Both the position numbers and the translations under genes were made by a program. Under the pieces are notes generated by a model that was given only the letters and a program-made list of their open reading frames with translations, did not search any database and was not told where the DNA came from. From NCBI GenBank assembly GCA_018432935.1, contig JAHDSF010000018.1, forward strand, positions 239,038 to 303,037: 64,000 nt of DNA, written 5' to 3'. Source of the stretch: Rhodospirillales bacterium (lineage in GTDB: Bacteria; Pseudomonadota; Alphaproteobacteria; Rhodospirillales; Shumkoniaceae). Positions 49,202 through 58,641 of this stretch are shown here, piece by piece (the first letter of the stretch is position 1; every line of letters starts with the position of its first letter).

Positions 49202-51367
49202 ATGGTCTCGATCCGCAAGCTGCCGGCCGCCGGCATCGTCGCCTGTTGTCTGGCCTGCCCCGCCCTGGCCCAAGGCCCCGACGACGTCGAGCGCAACCAG
49301 GAAGCCGCCCGGGCGCTGGAGCAGCAGAACCTGCCCGAGAAGTTCAAGGAGGCCGAGGCGCTGGCGGTGGATTTCCTCAAGGGTGCGACGACCGATGACA
49401 GCGACAAGCTGATCGACGTCGCGATCACCGCGGCATCGCTGGGATTCCCGCCCGCTGGCGTCGCGCTCGGGATCATGAAGGGGCTGCTGTTCGACATGAA
49501 GACCAGCCCCGACCCCGTGGCCGAGGCTCTGCGAGCGCTCGACCGCCGCCTGATCGCCGCAGAAAGCGACATCCGCGCCCTTCAGGCCTCGGTCCAGCAG
49601 CTGCGCGACAACGATCTCAAGATCGAGAACCGGCAACGTCTGTTCGAGCTCGACAACCGTCGGGCCGAAATCCGGAGGCTCAAGAACCGCCTGCTGGAAC
49701 GCCCCCAGGGAGCGGCGGCGCGAAGCCTGGTCGACGAGGCCCTCGCCGAGGCCGACCGCTTTCTTCCCGATGCCGAGCACCGGGAGTTCATGTGGTACTG
49801 GAGCGACATCCGCGTCTACACTGATCCGGCAACCGGACGGCTCCGTAGCGCCATGCTGCCGCAACGCTTCGAGCCCGACCTCATCCTCGAGGCCTATCTG
49901 CAGAGCCTCGCCATCCTGGTCGCGGCGGTAAGACACGGCGGTTACGATTCCCGGCTCAAGCCGCGGATCGAGCGTCACGTCGCGTTCCTCACCGAGAACC
50001 CGCCCGCGCATCCCGAGTGGCCGATGCCGCTGCCGCTGCGCATGCAGGGCCGCATCGGCTGCGAGACGCGGGTGCCCGACATGCAGTACCCGGACCGCGA
50101 CGGCGTCTGCCGAAACACGATCGTCTGCACCGAAGCTTTTCCCGATGCCGGCGGCCACTACGTCGGCCAGACGAGACCGTTCCTCACCAAGGCGGTCGGG
50201 ATTCGCGGCGTCAACCTGGGTGACTGGTGCCCGAAGGACATGCTGTCCAAGGTCGCGCCGATGATTGTCGACCTCGGGGACCGGGTCGGCGATGCCGGAA
50301 TCGTCGAGCGCATCGAGATCATGGCCCTGGCCGCCCAGTCGCTGCAGGGGCTGGGCCAGCTCGTCAACCCCAGGTTCGACTACACCTACTCCTACCCCCA
50401 GTATTTCTACGCCGTGACCGACGAAGGCGAGGTGCTGGAGTACGTCCATGAGATCGTCGAAGACCGCAACCCGCCGCCGCCGCGGGACCAGTTCCGCGAA
50501 CGGCCGGAGGGACGGGTCGCCGGGGGGGCGCAGGTCGACCTCGGGGCCGCCGGCATTCGCGAGAGGGTCATGGGACCGGTCGGCCAATCCGGTTCGACGT
50601 CCTTGGAATCCCGCAGCGTCCTGCAGGACAACAGCCCCGCGCTCCTCGCCTCGCCGCCGCCGGTGGTCCGGCAGAAGCTGGTCGGTCCCTACCCGGTCGG
50701 CGGCGGCTGGACCGGGTACGCCAACGCCTATTCCGGAGGGGTCTACGGCCTGGGCGCCGCGGTCTACGGCCTGACCCCTGCAGGCGAACTGGACTGGCGC
50801 CGTCACGACAACTACCGCGGCGGCACCGACAACTGGACGGCGCCGGTGCGCGTCGGCCGGGGCTGGAACGGCTACACCAGGATCTTTGCAGCCGGCGACG
50901 GCGTCGTCTACGGCATCGACGGCGCCGGCGACCTCTACTGGTACCGTCACCTCGATGCCGCCGCCACGACGCCGAATGCGCAGTGGAAGGGACGGGTCAA
51001 GGTGGGCAACGGCTGGGGCAGCTTCGTGCACGTGTTCGCGACCGGCGAAGGGGTCGTCTATGCGGTCCGACCCGACGGCGTGCTGCTGTGGTACGTCCAC
51101 CGGGGATACCAGACCGGAGCCCCCGACTGGAGCGGACCGAGGGAGGTCGGCACCGGATGGGCTCACTTCAAAACGATTTTCTCGACGGGCGAGGGCCGCA
51201 TCTACGCCGTCCAGCCCGGCGGAGAGCTCTATGCCTACCACCACGTCGCCTACAAGGACGGCGGCGCGCTGTGGAATCCCAACCTGATGCTGGGACAGGG
51301 GTTCGACCGCTTCGCCTATCTGTTCCCGGCGATGTGGGGGACACCGGTCTTCCAGGGACCTCGCTAG
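49202..51367 (+). CDS. Secreted protein with helical N-domain and C-terminal tachylectin-2-type beta-propeller
   Basis: A 721-residue protein with a signal peptide ending near CPALAQ (residue 23). Residues about 30-150 are helical, including a likely coiled coil (DIRALQASVQQLRDNDLKIE). A middle domain follows (about 150-430, with paired Cys in RIGCETRV, GVCRNTIVCTEAF and GDWCPKD). Residues about 491-721 contain five repeats of the pattern VGxGW..F...FxxGxGxxYAV.xxGxLxWYxH, the tachylectin-2 five-bladed propeller that binds N-acetyl sugars. ATG at 49202 after GGGAGGAAGCG. Combination suggests a sugar-binding secreted effector or adhesin; function unproven. Confidence 0.8.
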   Translation: MVSIRKLPAAGIVACCLACPALAQGPDDVERNQEAARALEQQNLPEKFKEAEALAVDFLKGATTDDSDKLIDVAITAASLGFPPAGVALGIMKGLLFDMKTSPDPVAEALRALDRRLIAAESDIRALQASVQQLRDNDLKIENRQRLFELDNRRAEIRRLKNRLLERPQGAAARSLVDEALAEADRFLPDAEHREFMWYWSDIRVYTDPATGRLRSAMLPQRFEPDLILEAYLQSLAILVAAVRHGGYDSRLKPRIERHVAFLTENPPAHPEWPMPLPLRMQGRIGCETRVPDMQYPDRDGVCRNTIVCTEAFPDAGGHYVGQTRPFLTKAVGIRGVNLGDWCPKDMLSKVAPMIVDLGDRVGDAGIVERIEIMALAAQSLQGLGQLVNPRFDYTYSYPQYFYAVTDEGEVLEYVHEIVEDRNPPPPRDQFRERPEGRVAGGAQVDLGAAGIRERVMGPVGQSGSTSLESRSVLQDNSPALLASPPPVVRQKLVGPYPVGGGWTGYANAYSGGVYGLGAAVYGLTPAGELDWRRHDNYRGGTDNWTAPVRVGRGWNGYTRIFAAGDGVVYGIDGAGDLYWYRHLDAAATTPNAQWKGRVKVGNGWGSFVHVFATGEGVVYAVRPDGVLLWYVHRGYQTGAPDWSGPREVGTGWAHFKTIFSTGEGRIYAVQPGGELYAYHHVAYKDGGALWNPNLMLGQGFDRFAYLFPAMWGTPVFQGPR

Positions 51368-51393
51368 CCGTGGCCTCGACCTGAAGGTCGAGA

Positions 51394-51984
51394 ATGGCGG
51401 AACCACCTCGCTCTCCCCATCTGCTGCCCATGCGCGTCCTGCGACTGCTCCTGGCGGTGATCATCACCGTCGTCCTTGCCTCCCCCGCCGGGGCGGGAGA
51501 GCGCGAGGACCGGCTGGACACGCTGTTCGTCGAGCTCCGGCACGCCGCCGACGCCGAGGCGGCGCGGCCGATCGAGGCCGCCATCTGGCTGCTGTGGAGC
51601 GCCACCGGACGCATCGAGACCGATCGCATCATGGCGCGTGGCATCGCCGCCATGCAGCGCGGCGGCTTTGCCGAGGCGCTCGCTGCTTTCGACGAGCTCG
51701 TGGCTGCGGCGCCCGAGTGGGCCGAGGCCTGGAACAAGCGGGCCACGCTGTACTACCTGATGGACGACTACGAAGCTTCGGTCGCCGACATCGGGAAGAC
51801 CCTGGCGCTGGAACCGCGCCACTTCGGAGCGCTGTCCGGGCTCGGGCTGATCTACGTCGCGATCGGCAACGAGGAGGCCGCACTCAAGGCTTTCGAGAAG
51901 GCGCTGACCATTCACCCCCACATGTCCGGACCGGCGCGATTCGTCGACATTCTGCGGGATATGGCCGAAGACTCGGCGATCTGA
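51394..51984 (+). CDS. Exported TPR-repeat protein
   Basis: A 196-residue protein (183 if it starts at the ATG at 51430) with a signal sequence VLRLLLAVIITVVLASPAGA. Three tetratricopeptide repeats follow: GIAAMQRGGFAEALAAFDEL, WAEAWNKRATLYYLMDDYEA and ALSGLGLIYVAIGNEEAALKAF. It is a periplasmic scaffold by type. It follows the propeller gene by 26 bases and may be co-transcribed. Confidence 0.85.
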   Translation: MAEPPRSPHLLPMRVLRLLLAVIITVVLASPAGAGEREDRLDTLFVELRHAADAEAARPIEAAIWLLWSATGRIETDRIMARGIAAMQRGGFAEALAAFDELVAAAPEWAEAWNKRATLYYLMDDYEASVADIGKTLALEPRHFGALSGLGLIYVAIGNEEAALKAFEKALTIHPHMSGPARFVDILRDMAEDSAI

Positions 51985-52062
51985 AAGCCGCCCCCGAACG
52001 TTGACCCGTCCGCCCGCGAAGGCGTAAACCGCGGGATCGCTGCCAGCGGGGAGGGGGAGACC

Positions 52063-53382
52063 ATGGGGGCGGGAGATCCGGCGCGCTACATGTACGCGCC
52101 CGAGGTCGAGCGGATGGCGCGCTCGGACTTGGCCGAGCTGCAGATGCAGCGCCTGCGGCGCACTCTCGAGCTCGCCTATGCCAGGGTGCCGCACTATCGG
52201 ACCGCGTTCGCGGCCGCGGGGGCCAAGCCGGACGATCTGCGTTCGCTGGACGACCTCCGGCGGTTCCCGTTCACGGTCAAGGCCGACCTCCGCGACAATT
52301 ACCCGTTCGGGCTGTTTGCGGTGCCGCGCGAGAAGGTGATGCGCCTGCACGCCAGCTCCGGCACCACCGGCAAGCCGACAGTCGTCGGCTATACGGCCCG
52401 CGACATCGACACCTGGGCCGAGATCATCGCACGCGCCCTGGCCTGCGCCGGCGCCCGACCCGGAGACGTGGTGCACAACGCGCTCGGCTACGGCCTGTTC
52501 ACCGGCGGGCTGGGCTTCCATTACGGGGCCGAGCGCCTCGGCTGCACGGTAACGCCGATGTCGGGCGGGCAGACCGAAAAGCAGATCGCCCTGATGCTCG
52601 ATTTCGGCGCCCGGGTCCTGGTCTCGACCCCCTCCTACACCCTCAACCTCGCCGAGGTGGCGGAGAAGAGCGGCATCGACCTGCCCGCCTCGTCGCTGGC
52701 GGTCGGGGTGCTGGGGGCGGAACCGTGGTCGGAATCGATGCGCGCCGAGATCGACCGCCGGCTCGGCATCGCCGCCATCGACTCCTACGGCCTGTCCGAG
52801 ATCATCGGGCCGGGCGTGGCGATGGAGTGCCACCTGCGCTCCGGCCTGCACGGCTGGGAGGACCATTTCCTGTTCGAGATCGTCGACCCGGAGACGCTCG
52901 AGTCGCTGCCCCTTGGCGCCGAGGGCGAGTTGGTCATCACCACCCTCACCAAGGAGGCGATGCCGATGGTGCGCTACCGCACCCGCGACATCACCCGGCT
53001 CGACCCCACCCCCTGCCCGTGCGGCCGCACCCACGTCCGTTTGCTGCGGGTGGCGGGCCGTAACGACGACATGCTGATCATCCGCGGCGTCAACCTCTAT
53101 CCCTCGCAGATCGAGGCCGTCCTGCTCGGCCATCCCGGGCTTGCGCCGCAGTACCAGCTGGTGGTCGCCCGCCAGGGCTCGCTCGACCACCTGACGGTCG
53201 AGGTGGAGGCCGCAGAAGCCGGCGCCGACCGCACCGTCCTCGGCATGAAGCTGCGGCAGCACATCAAGTCGATGCTCGGGCTTTCCTGCGAGGTGATCGT
53301 GCGCCTGCCCGGCGAGCTGCCGCGTTCCCAGGGCAAGGCCAAGCGGGTCCGCGACCTGCGCAAGGAAACGCCGGCCGGCTGA
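52063..53382 (+). CDS. paaK: Phenylacetate-CoA ligase family enzyme (PaaK)
   Basis: A 439-residue adenylate-forming enzyme with the P-loop LHASSGTTGKPTVVGYT, DSYGLSEIIGPGVAMEC, the hinge Asp in YRTRDITRLD and a C-terminal PRSQGKAKRV with the acylation Lys. It activates phenylacetate or a related aryl acid to its CoA thioester. No other paa gene is in the window, so it may serve aromatic acids taken up elsewhere or another aryl acid. Start ATG after GGGGAGGGGGAGACC. Confidence 0.9.
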   Translation: MGAGDPARYMYAPEVERMARSDLAELQMQRLRRTLELAYARVPHYRTAFAAAGAKPDDLRSLDDLRRFPFTVKADLRDNYPFGLFAVPREKVMRLHASSGTTGKPTVVGYTARDIDTWAEIIARALACAGARPGDVVHNALGYGLFTGGLGFHYGAERLGCTVTPMSGGQTEKQIALMLDFGARVLVSTPSYTLNLAEVAEKSGIDLPASSLAVGVLGAEPWSESMRAEIDRRLGIAAIDSYGLSEIIGPGVAMECHLRSGLHGWEDHFLFEIVDPETLESLPLGAEGELVITTLTKEAMPMVRYRTRDITRLDPTPCPCGRTHVRLLRVAGRNDDMLIIRGVNLYPSQIEAVLLGHPGLAPQYQLVVARQGSLDHLTVEVEAAEAGADRTVLGMKLRQHIKSMLGLSCEVIVRLPGELPRSQGKAKRVRDLRKETPAG

Positions 53383-53457
53383 GGCGGCGCTTCCCTGCAG
53401 ACGCTCCTAAGTCAGTCCGCGCCCTCGGGCGCCGCGCGCAAGGCAGCGTGCTCGAGC

Positions 53458-53769
53458 TTGGCAAGGACGGCCACCGCCGGCGCCTGGCCGAGGACGAACC
53501 CGGTCCTGCGGCTGGCCGAGTGCCTCTCGGTCCCATTGCGCGAGCGTAACGCGCTGCTTGCCGCCGCCGGTTTCGCCCCGGTCTATCCGCAGCGCCCGCT
53601 CGACGATCCCGGACTGGAGGCGGCGCGCCGGGCGGTCACGCTGATCCTCAAGGGCCACGCGCCCCATCCGGCGCTTGCCGTGGACCGCCACTGGACCCTC
53701 GCCGCCGCGAACCGGACGGTTGCGCCCCTGCTCGCCGGCGCCCACGAGGGCCTCCTGCAGCCGCCCGTC
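53458..53769 (+). pseudogene. Remnant of an XRE/MmyB-type transcriptional regulator
   Basis: The frame shows only the junction after the helix-turn-helix and the start of the MmyB-like domain: VLRLAECLSVPLRERNALL, AAAGFAPVYPQRPLDDPGLE, ILKGHAPHPALAVDRHWTL and AAANRTVAPLLAGAHEGLL. The DNA-binding N-terminus (about 60 residues) and the C-terminal 150 residues of this family are absent. The frame runs on by chance into the lipoyl-domain gene. A truncated relic is the best explanation. Confidence 0.7.
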
Positions 53770-53877
53770 ACCAGTCGGGCAAGGGACGTAGGCTCCTCGG
53801 TTCCGATTTCTGTTGAAGGCGATGCCTCGGTCTGGAACAAGGTTGACGTGACGATCGCGGAGTTCTTGGGGGCAGAC

Positions 53878-54150
53878 ATGGACGTAGTGGTCCCGGACAT
53901 GGGCGAGCACACCGCCGAAGTTGTGGTCAAGAAGTGGCGCGTGGCCCCTGGCGAGCGCGTCGAGCCCGGCGCGGAACTTGCCGAGGTGGAATCGTGGAAG
54001 GCCGCCGTCATTATCGAAGCGGAGAGCGCCGGCACCGTGGCCGAAATCCGCGTCGAGGCGGGTGCGACCGTTGCCGTCGGCAGCGTGATCTGCCGCATCG
54101 ACCCCGGTAGAGCGGCGACAGACTTCCGCGAGGAAGCGCCGGCCGGCTGA
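53878..54150 (+). CDS. Free-standing lipoyl/biotinyl-attachment domain protein
   Basis: A 90-residue protein starting at the ATG at 53878 (MDVVVPDMGEHTAEVVVKKW) that covers one complete lipoyl-type barrel. The modification loop reads ELAEVESWKAAVIIEAESAG with Lys at the attachment site; the residue before it is Trp where E2 enzymes usually have Asp. No acyltransferase domain and no 2-oxoacid dehydrogenase genes are nearby. It could be a stand-alone carrier or a fragment of an E2 protein. Its last codons resemble the end of the PaaK gene. Confidence 0.7.
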   Translation: MDVVVPDMGEHTAEVVVKKWRVAPGERVEPGAELAEVESWKAAVIIEAESAGTVAEIRVEAGATVAVGSVICRIDPGRAATDFREEAPAG

Positions 54151-54177
54151 TATGCCGGCCGGACTGGATGCGAGAGC

Positions 54178-54759
54178 TCACCGGACCCGCTCGACCACCA
54201 CCGGCACCGGACGGCAGACGGTGTTGCAGACCGGCGAGTGCTGCCGGGCATAGGCCAGGAGGGCGTCCACCTCTTCGTCCGGGCAGTCGGCCTCGACCTT
54301 CATCCGGATTCTGATCTCCTGGTATCCCGGGTGCACGGTGTCGTCGAGGCCGAGCAGGCCGCGGAGGTCGATGTCGCCTTCCAGCTCGGTCGAGACGTTG
54401 CGGAGCGTGATGCCGCGCGCAGTGGCATGAAGGACGAAAGTGGTGGTCACGCATCCCGCCAGGGCGTGCAGCAGGAACTCGACCGGATTGGCGCCTTCGT
54501 TGTTGCCGAGCAGGACCGGCGGCTCTCCGTTGGTGAACTCGAACGACGTCGTCCGGGAGGTGTCCTCGCGGCCGGCGCCGTAGAAATCGCGGATCGTCGA
54601 ATGGTTCGCTCCGCCCTCGAGCCAGACGTTGCGGGCGCGGAACTGAAACTGTGCCAACGCGCTGTCGGCGCTGATCGCGGCGATGGTGTCCATGGCCGCC
54701 TGAACGTCAAGGCCGTTCAGGGTGGTGGCTTCCTTGGTGGCAGTCGTTTGCTGCGTCAT
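54178..54759 (-). CDS. OsmC-family protein
   Basis: A 193-residue OsmC/Ohr-fold protein with NPVEFLLHALAGCVTTTFVLHA (first Cys) and HSPVCNTVCRPVPV (second Cys region). Members reduce organic hydroperoxides or bind small electrophiles with the Cys pair; this YhfA-like branch is less well studied. The ATG at 54759 (MTQQTTATKEA) is chosen, with GGAGAGACACG upstream. It is divergent from a GlxA-type regulator that probably controls it. Confidence 0.9.
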   Translation of the reverse strand: MTQQTTATKEATTLNGLDVQAAMDTIAAISADSALAQFQFRARNVWLEGGANHSTIRDFYGAGREDTSRTTSFEFTNGEPPVLLGNNEGANPVEFLLHALAGCVTTTFVLHATARGITLRNVSTELEGDIDLRGLLGLDDTVHPGYQEIRIRMKVEADCPDEEVDALLAYARQHSPVCNTVCRPVPVVVERVR

Positions 54760-54891
54760 CGTGTCTCTCCATCCTCTTCGGGGTACCGCTGGTGCGCGGC
54801 TGACGAAGCGAGGATACGGAGCTAACTTCGCCGACATCAGATCGGCTTCGGTCAGAACCGTTCCGTTCGTGCCACAAACGAGGACGCCGAG

Positions 54892-55965
54892 GTGCACACA
54901 GGCCCCGTCGACGCCCTGATCGTCGCGCTGCCCGAGACCGCCGGATCGGCGCTTTACGGCATGCTCGACGTGCTGGCGGCGGCGGGGAGCTTGTGGCCGC
55001 AACTGGTCGGCGACGGCCAGCCCAGGACGCTGATCCGGCCGCGCATCGTCGGCCCCTCGCGTCAACCTTTCCGTTGCGGCAACGGCATTCCCGTCAGCCC
55101 CGACCTGGGCGTGGACGAGGAACCGGTCGCCGAGATCGTCATCCTGCCGGAGCTGTGGCTTGCCCCCGACGACGATATGAGGGATCGCTACCCCGAGCTT
55201 CTTGCCTGGATCCGAACCCGCCACCGCACCGGCGCCGTGGTCTACTCCGCCTGCTCGGGCGCTGTCCTGCTGGCGGCCACCGGGCTCCTCGACGGTCGCG
55301 AGGCCACCTCGCACTGGGGCTACCAGGACCTGTTCCGGACGCGTTTTCCCGAAGTGCGGTTCCGCCCCGAGCCCAACCTCGTGTTCGCCGACCGCAGCGG
55401 CCGGATCGTCACGGCGGGCGGGACGACGTCCTGGCACGACCTTGCGATCCATATCATCTCGCGCCACTGCAGCCCCGGCGAGGCGCTGCGCATCGCCAAG
55501 CTGTACCTGTTGAAATGGCACGGCGAGGGCCAGCTTCCCTACGCCAGTCTGGTGCGCCGCCAGCCGCACGCCGATGCCGCGGTCCGGCGTTGCGAGCGAT
55601 GGCTGGCCGAGCATTTCGCGGATCCCTGCGCCGTCGCCGGAGCAGTCGCGGCCGCCGGCCTCGCCGAACGCAGCCTGAAGCGCCGCTTCAAGGCGGCGAC
55701 CGGCTCGACCCTGATCGCCCGCGTCCAGAATTTGCGCGTGGAGGAAGCCAAGCGCCTGCTCGAGACGAGCGCCTTGCCGTTCGAGGAGATCGCAGCCGCC
55801 GTCGGCTATGAGAACCCGGCCTTCTTCCGTGCCCTGTTCAGGCGCTCCGTCGGGCTCACGCCGGGGGAGTACCGCCGGATGTTCCGACCCTTTGCTTCAG
55901 GAGGGCTGCCTGATCCCGTTTCCGAGGTGGCGCCCGCGGCAACCGGGCGCACGGCAGAAGACTAA
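54892..55965 (+). CDS. GlxA-type transcriptional regulator (DJ-1/PfpI plus AraC HTH)
   Basis: A 357-residue protein with an N-terminal DJ-1/PfpI-like amidotransferase fold (about 5-190, elbow VVYSACSGAVLLA and EATSHWGYQDL). The C-terminal AraC domain has AGAVAAAGLAERSLKRRFK and FEEIAAAVGYENPAFFRALF, ending LTPGEYRRMF. Such regulators sense small metabolites through the non-catalytic DJ-1 domain. The start is GTG at 54892. Divergent from osmC across about 130 bases. Confidence 0.9.
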   Translation: MHTGPVDALIVALPETAGSALYGMLDVLAAAGSLWPQLVGDGQPRTLIRPRIVGPSRQPFRCGNGIPVSPDLGVDEEPVAEIVILPELWLAPDDDMRDRYPELLAWIRTRHRTGAVVYSACSGAVLLAATGLLDGREATSHWGYQDLFRTRFPEVRFRPEPNLVFADRSGRIVTAGGTTSWHDLAIHIISRHCSPGEALRIAKLYLLKWHGEGQLPYASLVRRQPHADAAVRRCERWLAEHFADPCAVAGAVAAAGLAERSLKRRFKAATGSTLIARVQNLRVEEAKRLLETSALPFEEIAAAVGYENPAFFRALFRRSVGLTPGEYRRMFRPFASGGLPDPVSEVAPAATGRTAED

Positions 55966-56010
55966 GGCGGCGGCAACGCAGGACAACTGAGGACGCGAAG
56001 GATTGGACGA

Positions 56011-57240
56011 TTGGATGCTTACACGCTCGTGCTGGTGGGCGGCGGAGCCATCATCCTGCTGACGGCCTGGCTGCCGATGCTGTTGCGCCACCGGCCGCTG
56101 TCACTGCCGATCTTCTGCGTCCTGTTCGGAGCGGCCGTGTTCAGCCTGCCTGGCATCGGTCTGGCGCCGCGCCCGCTGGAGAGAAGCGGCATCACCGAAC
56201 ACCTGACGGAGTTGGTGGTCATCGTCGCATTGATGGGCGCCGGGCTGCGCATCGAGCGCCCGCTCGGCTGGCGCCCATGGAGCATCACCTGGCGCCTCCT
56301 CGGCATCACCATGCCCCTGACCATCGTCCTGATTGCCGTGGCGGGATGGGCTTTCATCGGCCTCTCGGCGTCCGCTGCCGTGCTCCTGGCCGCAGCGCTG
56401 GCGCCGACGGATCCGGTGCTGGCGAGCGATGTCCAGGTCGGCCCGCCACGCTCCGGCGTCGAAGGAGACGTGCGCTTCGGCCTCACCTCGGAAGCGGGCC
56501 TGAACGACGGCCTCGCCTTCCCCTTCGTCTACCTGGCCCTGGCCATGGCGGCGGATGGTCCAGCGCCCGGTGCGTGGACGTGGCAATGGCTGGGAGTCGA
56601 CGTGCTCTGGCGTATCGGCGCCGGCTTGGTCATCGGCTGGCTGGTGGGGCGGAGCTTGAGCTTCCTTGTCTTCCGCCTCCCCGACCGCACCCGGCTCGCC
56701 GATACCCGCGACGGTTTCGTCTCGCTGGGGATCACGCTGGTCTCCTATGGCGTCACCGAGCTTGCGCACGGGCTCGGTTTCCTCGCCGTCTTCGTCACCG
56801 CCCTCCAGCTCCGCCGTCATGAGCGGCTGCACGACTACCACGAACGCCTGCACGACTTCGCCGAGCAGACGGAGCGCTTGCTGATGATGATCCTGCTGGT
56901 CCTGTTCGGCGGCAGCATCGCCGGCGGCCTGTTGGCTCCGTTGAGCTGGGGCGGATTGTTCCTGGTCGCCTTCGTGCTGCTGGTGGCGCGACCGCTTACC
57001 GGCTGGATCGGCCTCCTCGGCGGCCCGAAGTCCCTGAAAGAGCGGGCGGTGATCTCGTTCTTCGGCATCCGGGGCATCGGCACCTTCTACTATCTCGCCT
57101 TTGCCGCCAACCGCCAGGATTGGCCCGAGGCCGATACCTTGTGGGCCATCGCCGGCGCCTGCGTGCTGACCTCGGTCGTGCTGCACGGCGTCACGGCGAC
57201 CCCGGTGATGAACCGCCTGGACAGCACCGATTCCCGTTGA
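56011..57240 (+). CDS. CPA1-family sodium/proton antiporter (NhaP type)
   Basis: A 409-residue protein with about 12 membrane helices and CPA1 motifs: ALAPTDPVLASDVQVG and the ion-site pair in SEAGLNDGLAFPFVYLAL. The late GIRGIGTFYYLAFA is also conserved. It exchanges cytosolic Na+ or K+ for protons. The start is TTG at 56011, with GAAGGA upstream; no in-frame ATG precedes the first membrane segment. No cytosolic regulatory tail. Confidence 0.9.
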   Translation: MDAYTLVLVGGGAIILLTAWLPMLLRHRPLSLPIFCVLFGAAVFSLPGIGLAPRPLERSGITEHLTELVVIVALMGAGLRIERPLGWRPWSITWRLLGITMPLTIVLIAVAGWAFIGLSASAAVLLAAALAPTDPVLASDVQVGPPRSGVEGDVRFGLTSEAGLNDGLAFPFVYLALAMAADGPAPGAWTWQWLGVDVLWRIGAGLVIGWLVGRSLSFLVFRLPDRTRLADTRDGFVSLGITLVSYGVTELAHGLGFLAVFVTALQLRRHERLHDYHERLHDFAEQTERLLMMILLVLFGGSIAGGLLAPLSWGGLFLVAFVLLVARPLTGWIGLLGGPKSLKERAVISFFGIRGIGTFYYLAFAANRQDWPEADTLWAIAGACVLTSVVLHGVTATPVMNRLDSTDSR

Positions 57241-57367
57241 ACGACCAATGCCGGGACCGCCGCGGCTGTTACAATCCGACACCTTTCCGGGCGTCCTCCG
57301 ATACACGCCGGAAACAACCGCTTCCCAAGTGCAGATCATGGCGATCCTGACAGCGAGGCGCGTGACG

Positions 57368-58546
57368 ATGCGGTTTGGCAAGATCCTGGGACTGGGCATG
57401 CTCGCTCTGGCCGGCGAGGCGGCAGCGCAGGGGTTCGATCCCGCCCGGATGGCGCGCGAGGGAGTGGCCGAGCCCTTTGTCGGCGTCACCACCGACGGCA
57501 CGCCCGAGGGGGACCTGTTCCGGGTCGAGACGACAGGCGTCTCGACGGCGCCGGTGATCGAGGCCGCACAGGTGTTTCTCGCCTCGCTGAACGAGGCGCA
57601 ACGGGCCAGAACCCTGTTTCCGGTCGACGATGCCGAGTGGCGCCACTGGGCCAACATCCACCGCTTTCCCCGCCAGGGGACCTCGCTCGACGAGATGACT
57701 CCCGAACAGAAGGACAAGGCCTACGCGCTGCTCCGCGCCGCGCTTAGCGAACGGGGATACAAGACCTCGCGCGACATCATGCGGCTCAACCATCACCTGG
57801 GCGAGCTGGTCGCCAACTTTCGCGACTACGGCGAGCATCTCTACTGGTTCACCGTCATGGGCGAGCCGTCGCCGACCGAGCCCTGGGGCTGGCAGATCGA
57901 CGGCCATCATTTGGTCATCAACTACCTTGTCCTCGGCGACCAGGTGGTGATGACGCCGACCTTCATGGGTTCGGAACCGGTAAGGGCAGCCTCGGGCAAG
58001 TACGCCGGAACCTCGATCCTCGAGCTCGAGCAGGAGAAGGGCCTGGCGTTCATGCGCTCGCTCGCGCCCGAGCAGAGGCGCGCTGCCCTGCTCCGCGCCG
58101 GCAAGGCGCGGGGAGAGAACCGCGCCGAGATGTTCAAGGACAACGTCGTCATCCCTTACGAAGGCGTACGCGGCGAGCACCTCGCGGCGCCGCAGCGGGA
58201 GGCGCTGATGGACCTCATCGGCCTGTTCGTCGGCAACATCCGCGACGGTCACGCCCGCATCAAGCTGGAGGAGGTCCGCGAGCACCTGGACGCAACCCAC
58301 TTCGCCTGGATCGGCGGCACCGGCGGCGACGACGTGTTCTACTATCGCATCCACAGTCCGGTGGTGCTGATCGAGTTCGACCACCAGGGCCCGATCGCGC
58401 TGTCCGGCCCGCGCGGCGAGGCAACCCGCAACCACGTCCATACCGTGGTCCGGACCCCCAACGGCAACGACTACGGCAAGGACCTGCTGCGCCAGCACTA
58501 CGAGGCGGTCGGGCACGATCCCGACCATGGCCACGTAACCCCTTAG
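57368..58546 (+). CDS. Exported DUF3500 protein
   Basis: A 392-residue protein with a signal peptide MRFGKILGLGMLALAGEAAA. The mature part follows the DUF3500 family: LNEAQRARTLFPVDDAEWR, WFTVMGEPSPTEPWGWQIDG followed by HHLVINY, FMGSEPVRA, and the late FYYRIHSPVVLIEFDHQGP with NHVHTVVRTPNGNDYG. The repeated His residues suggest metal binding. No enzymatic activity is established for the family to my knowledge. The ATG at 57368 follows GAGGCG; a start at 57338 would only lengthen the signal region. Confidence 0.85.
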   Translation: MRFGKILGLGMLALAGEAAAQGFDPARMAREGVAEPFVGVTTDGTPEGDLFRVETTGVSTAPVIEAAQVFLASLNEAQRARTLFPVDDAEWRHWANIHRFPRQGTSLDEMTPEQKDKAYALLRAALSERGYKTSRDIMRLNHHLGELVANFRDYGEHLYWFTVMGEPSPTEPWGWQIDGHHLVINYLVLGDQVVMTPTFMGSEPVRAASGKYAGTSILELEQEKGLAFMRSLAPEQRRAALLRAGKARGENRAEMFKDNVVIPYEGVRGEHLAAPQREALMDLIGLFVGNIRDGHARIKLEEVREHLDATHFAWIGGTGGDDVFYYRIHSPVVLIEFDHQGPIALSGPRGEATRNHVHTVVRTPNGNDYGKDLLRQHYEAVGHDPDHGHVTP

Positions 58547-58641
58547 CTCGACAGCGCCACCGCGCGGGGCCGTCCGGTTTGATCGAAGCCCGTCGCGCTC
58601 CCATGTGACGGGCTCCCCGCCGTCACGAAAGGAGACCCGGC

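Noticed and set aside
49073..51406. Reverse open frame of 777 codons opposite the tachylectin-type gene
   Set aside because: The forward strand has a signal peptide and propeller repeats; the reverse frame shows no domain.
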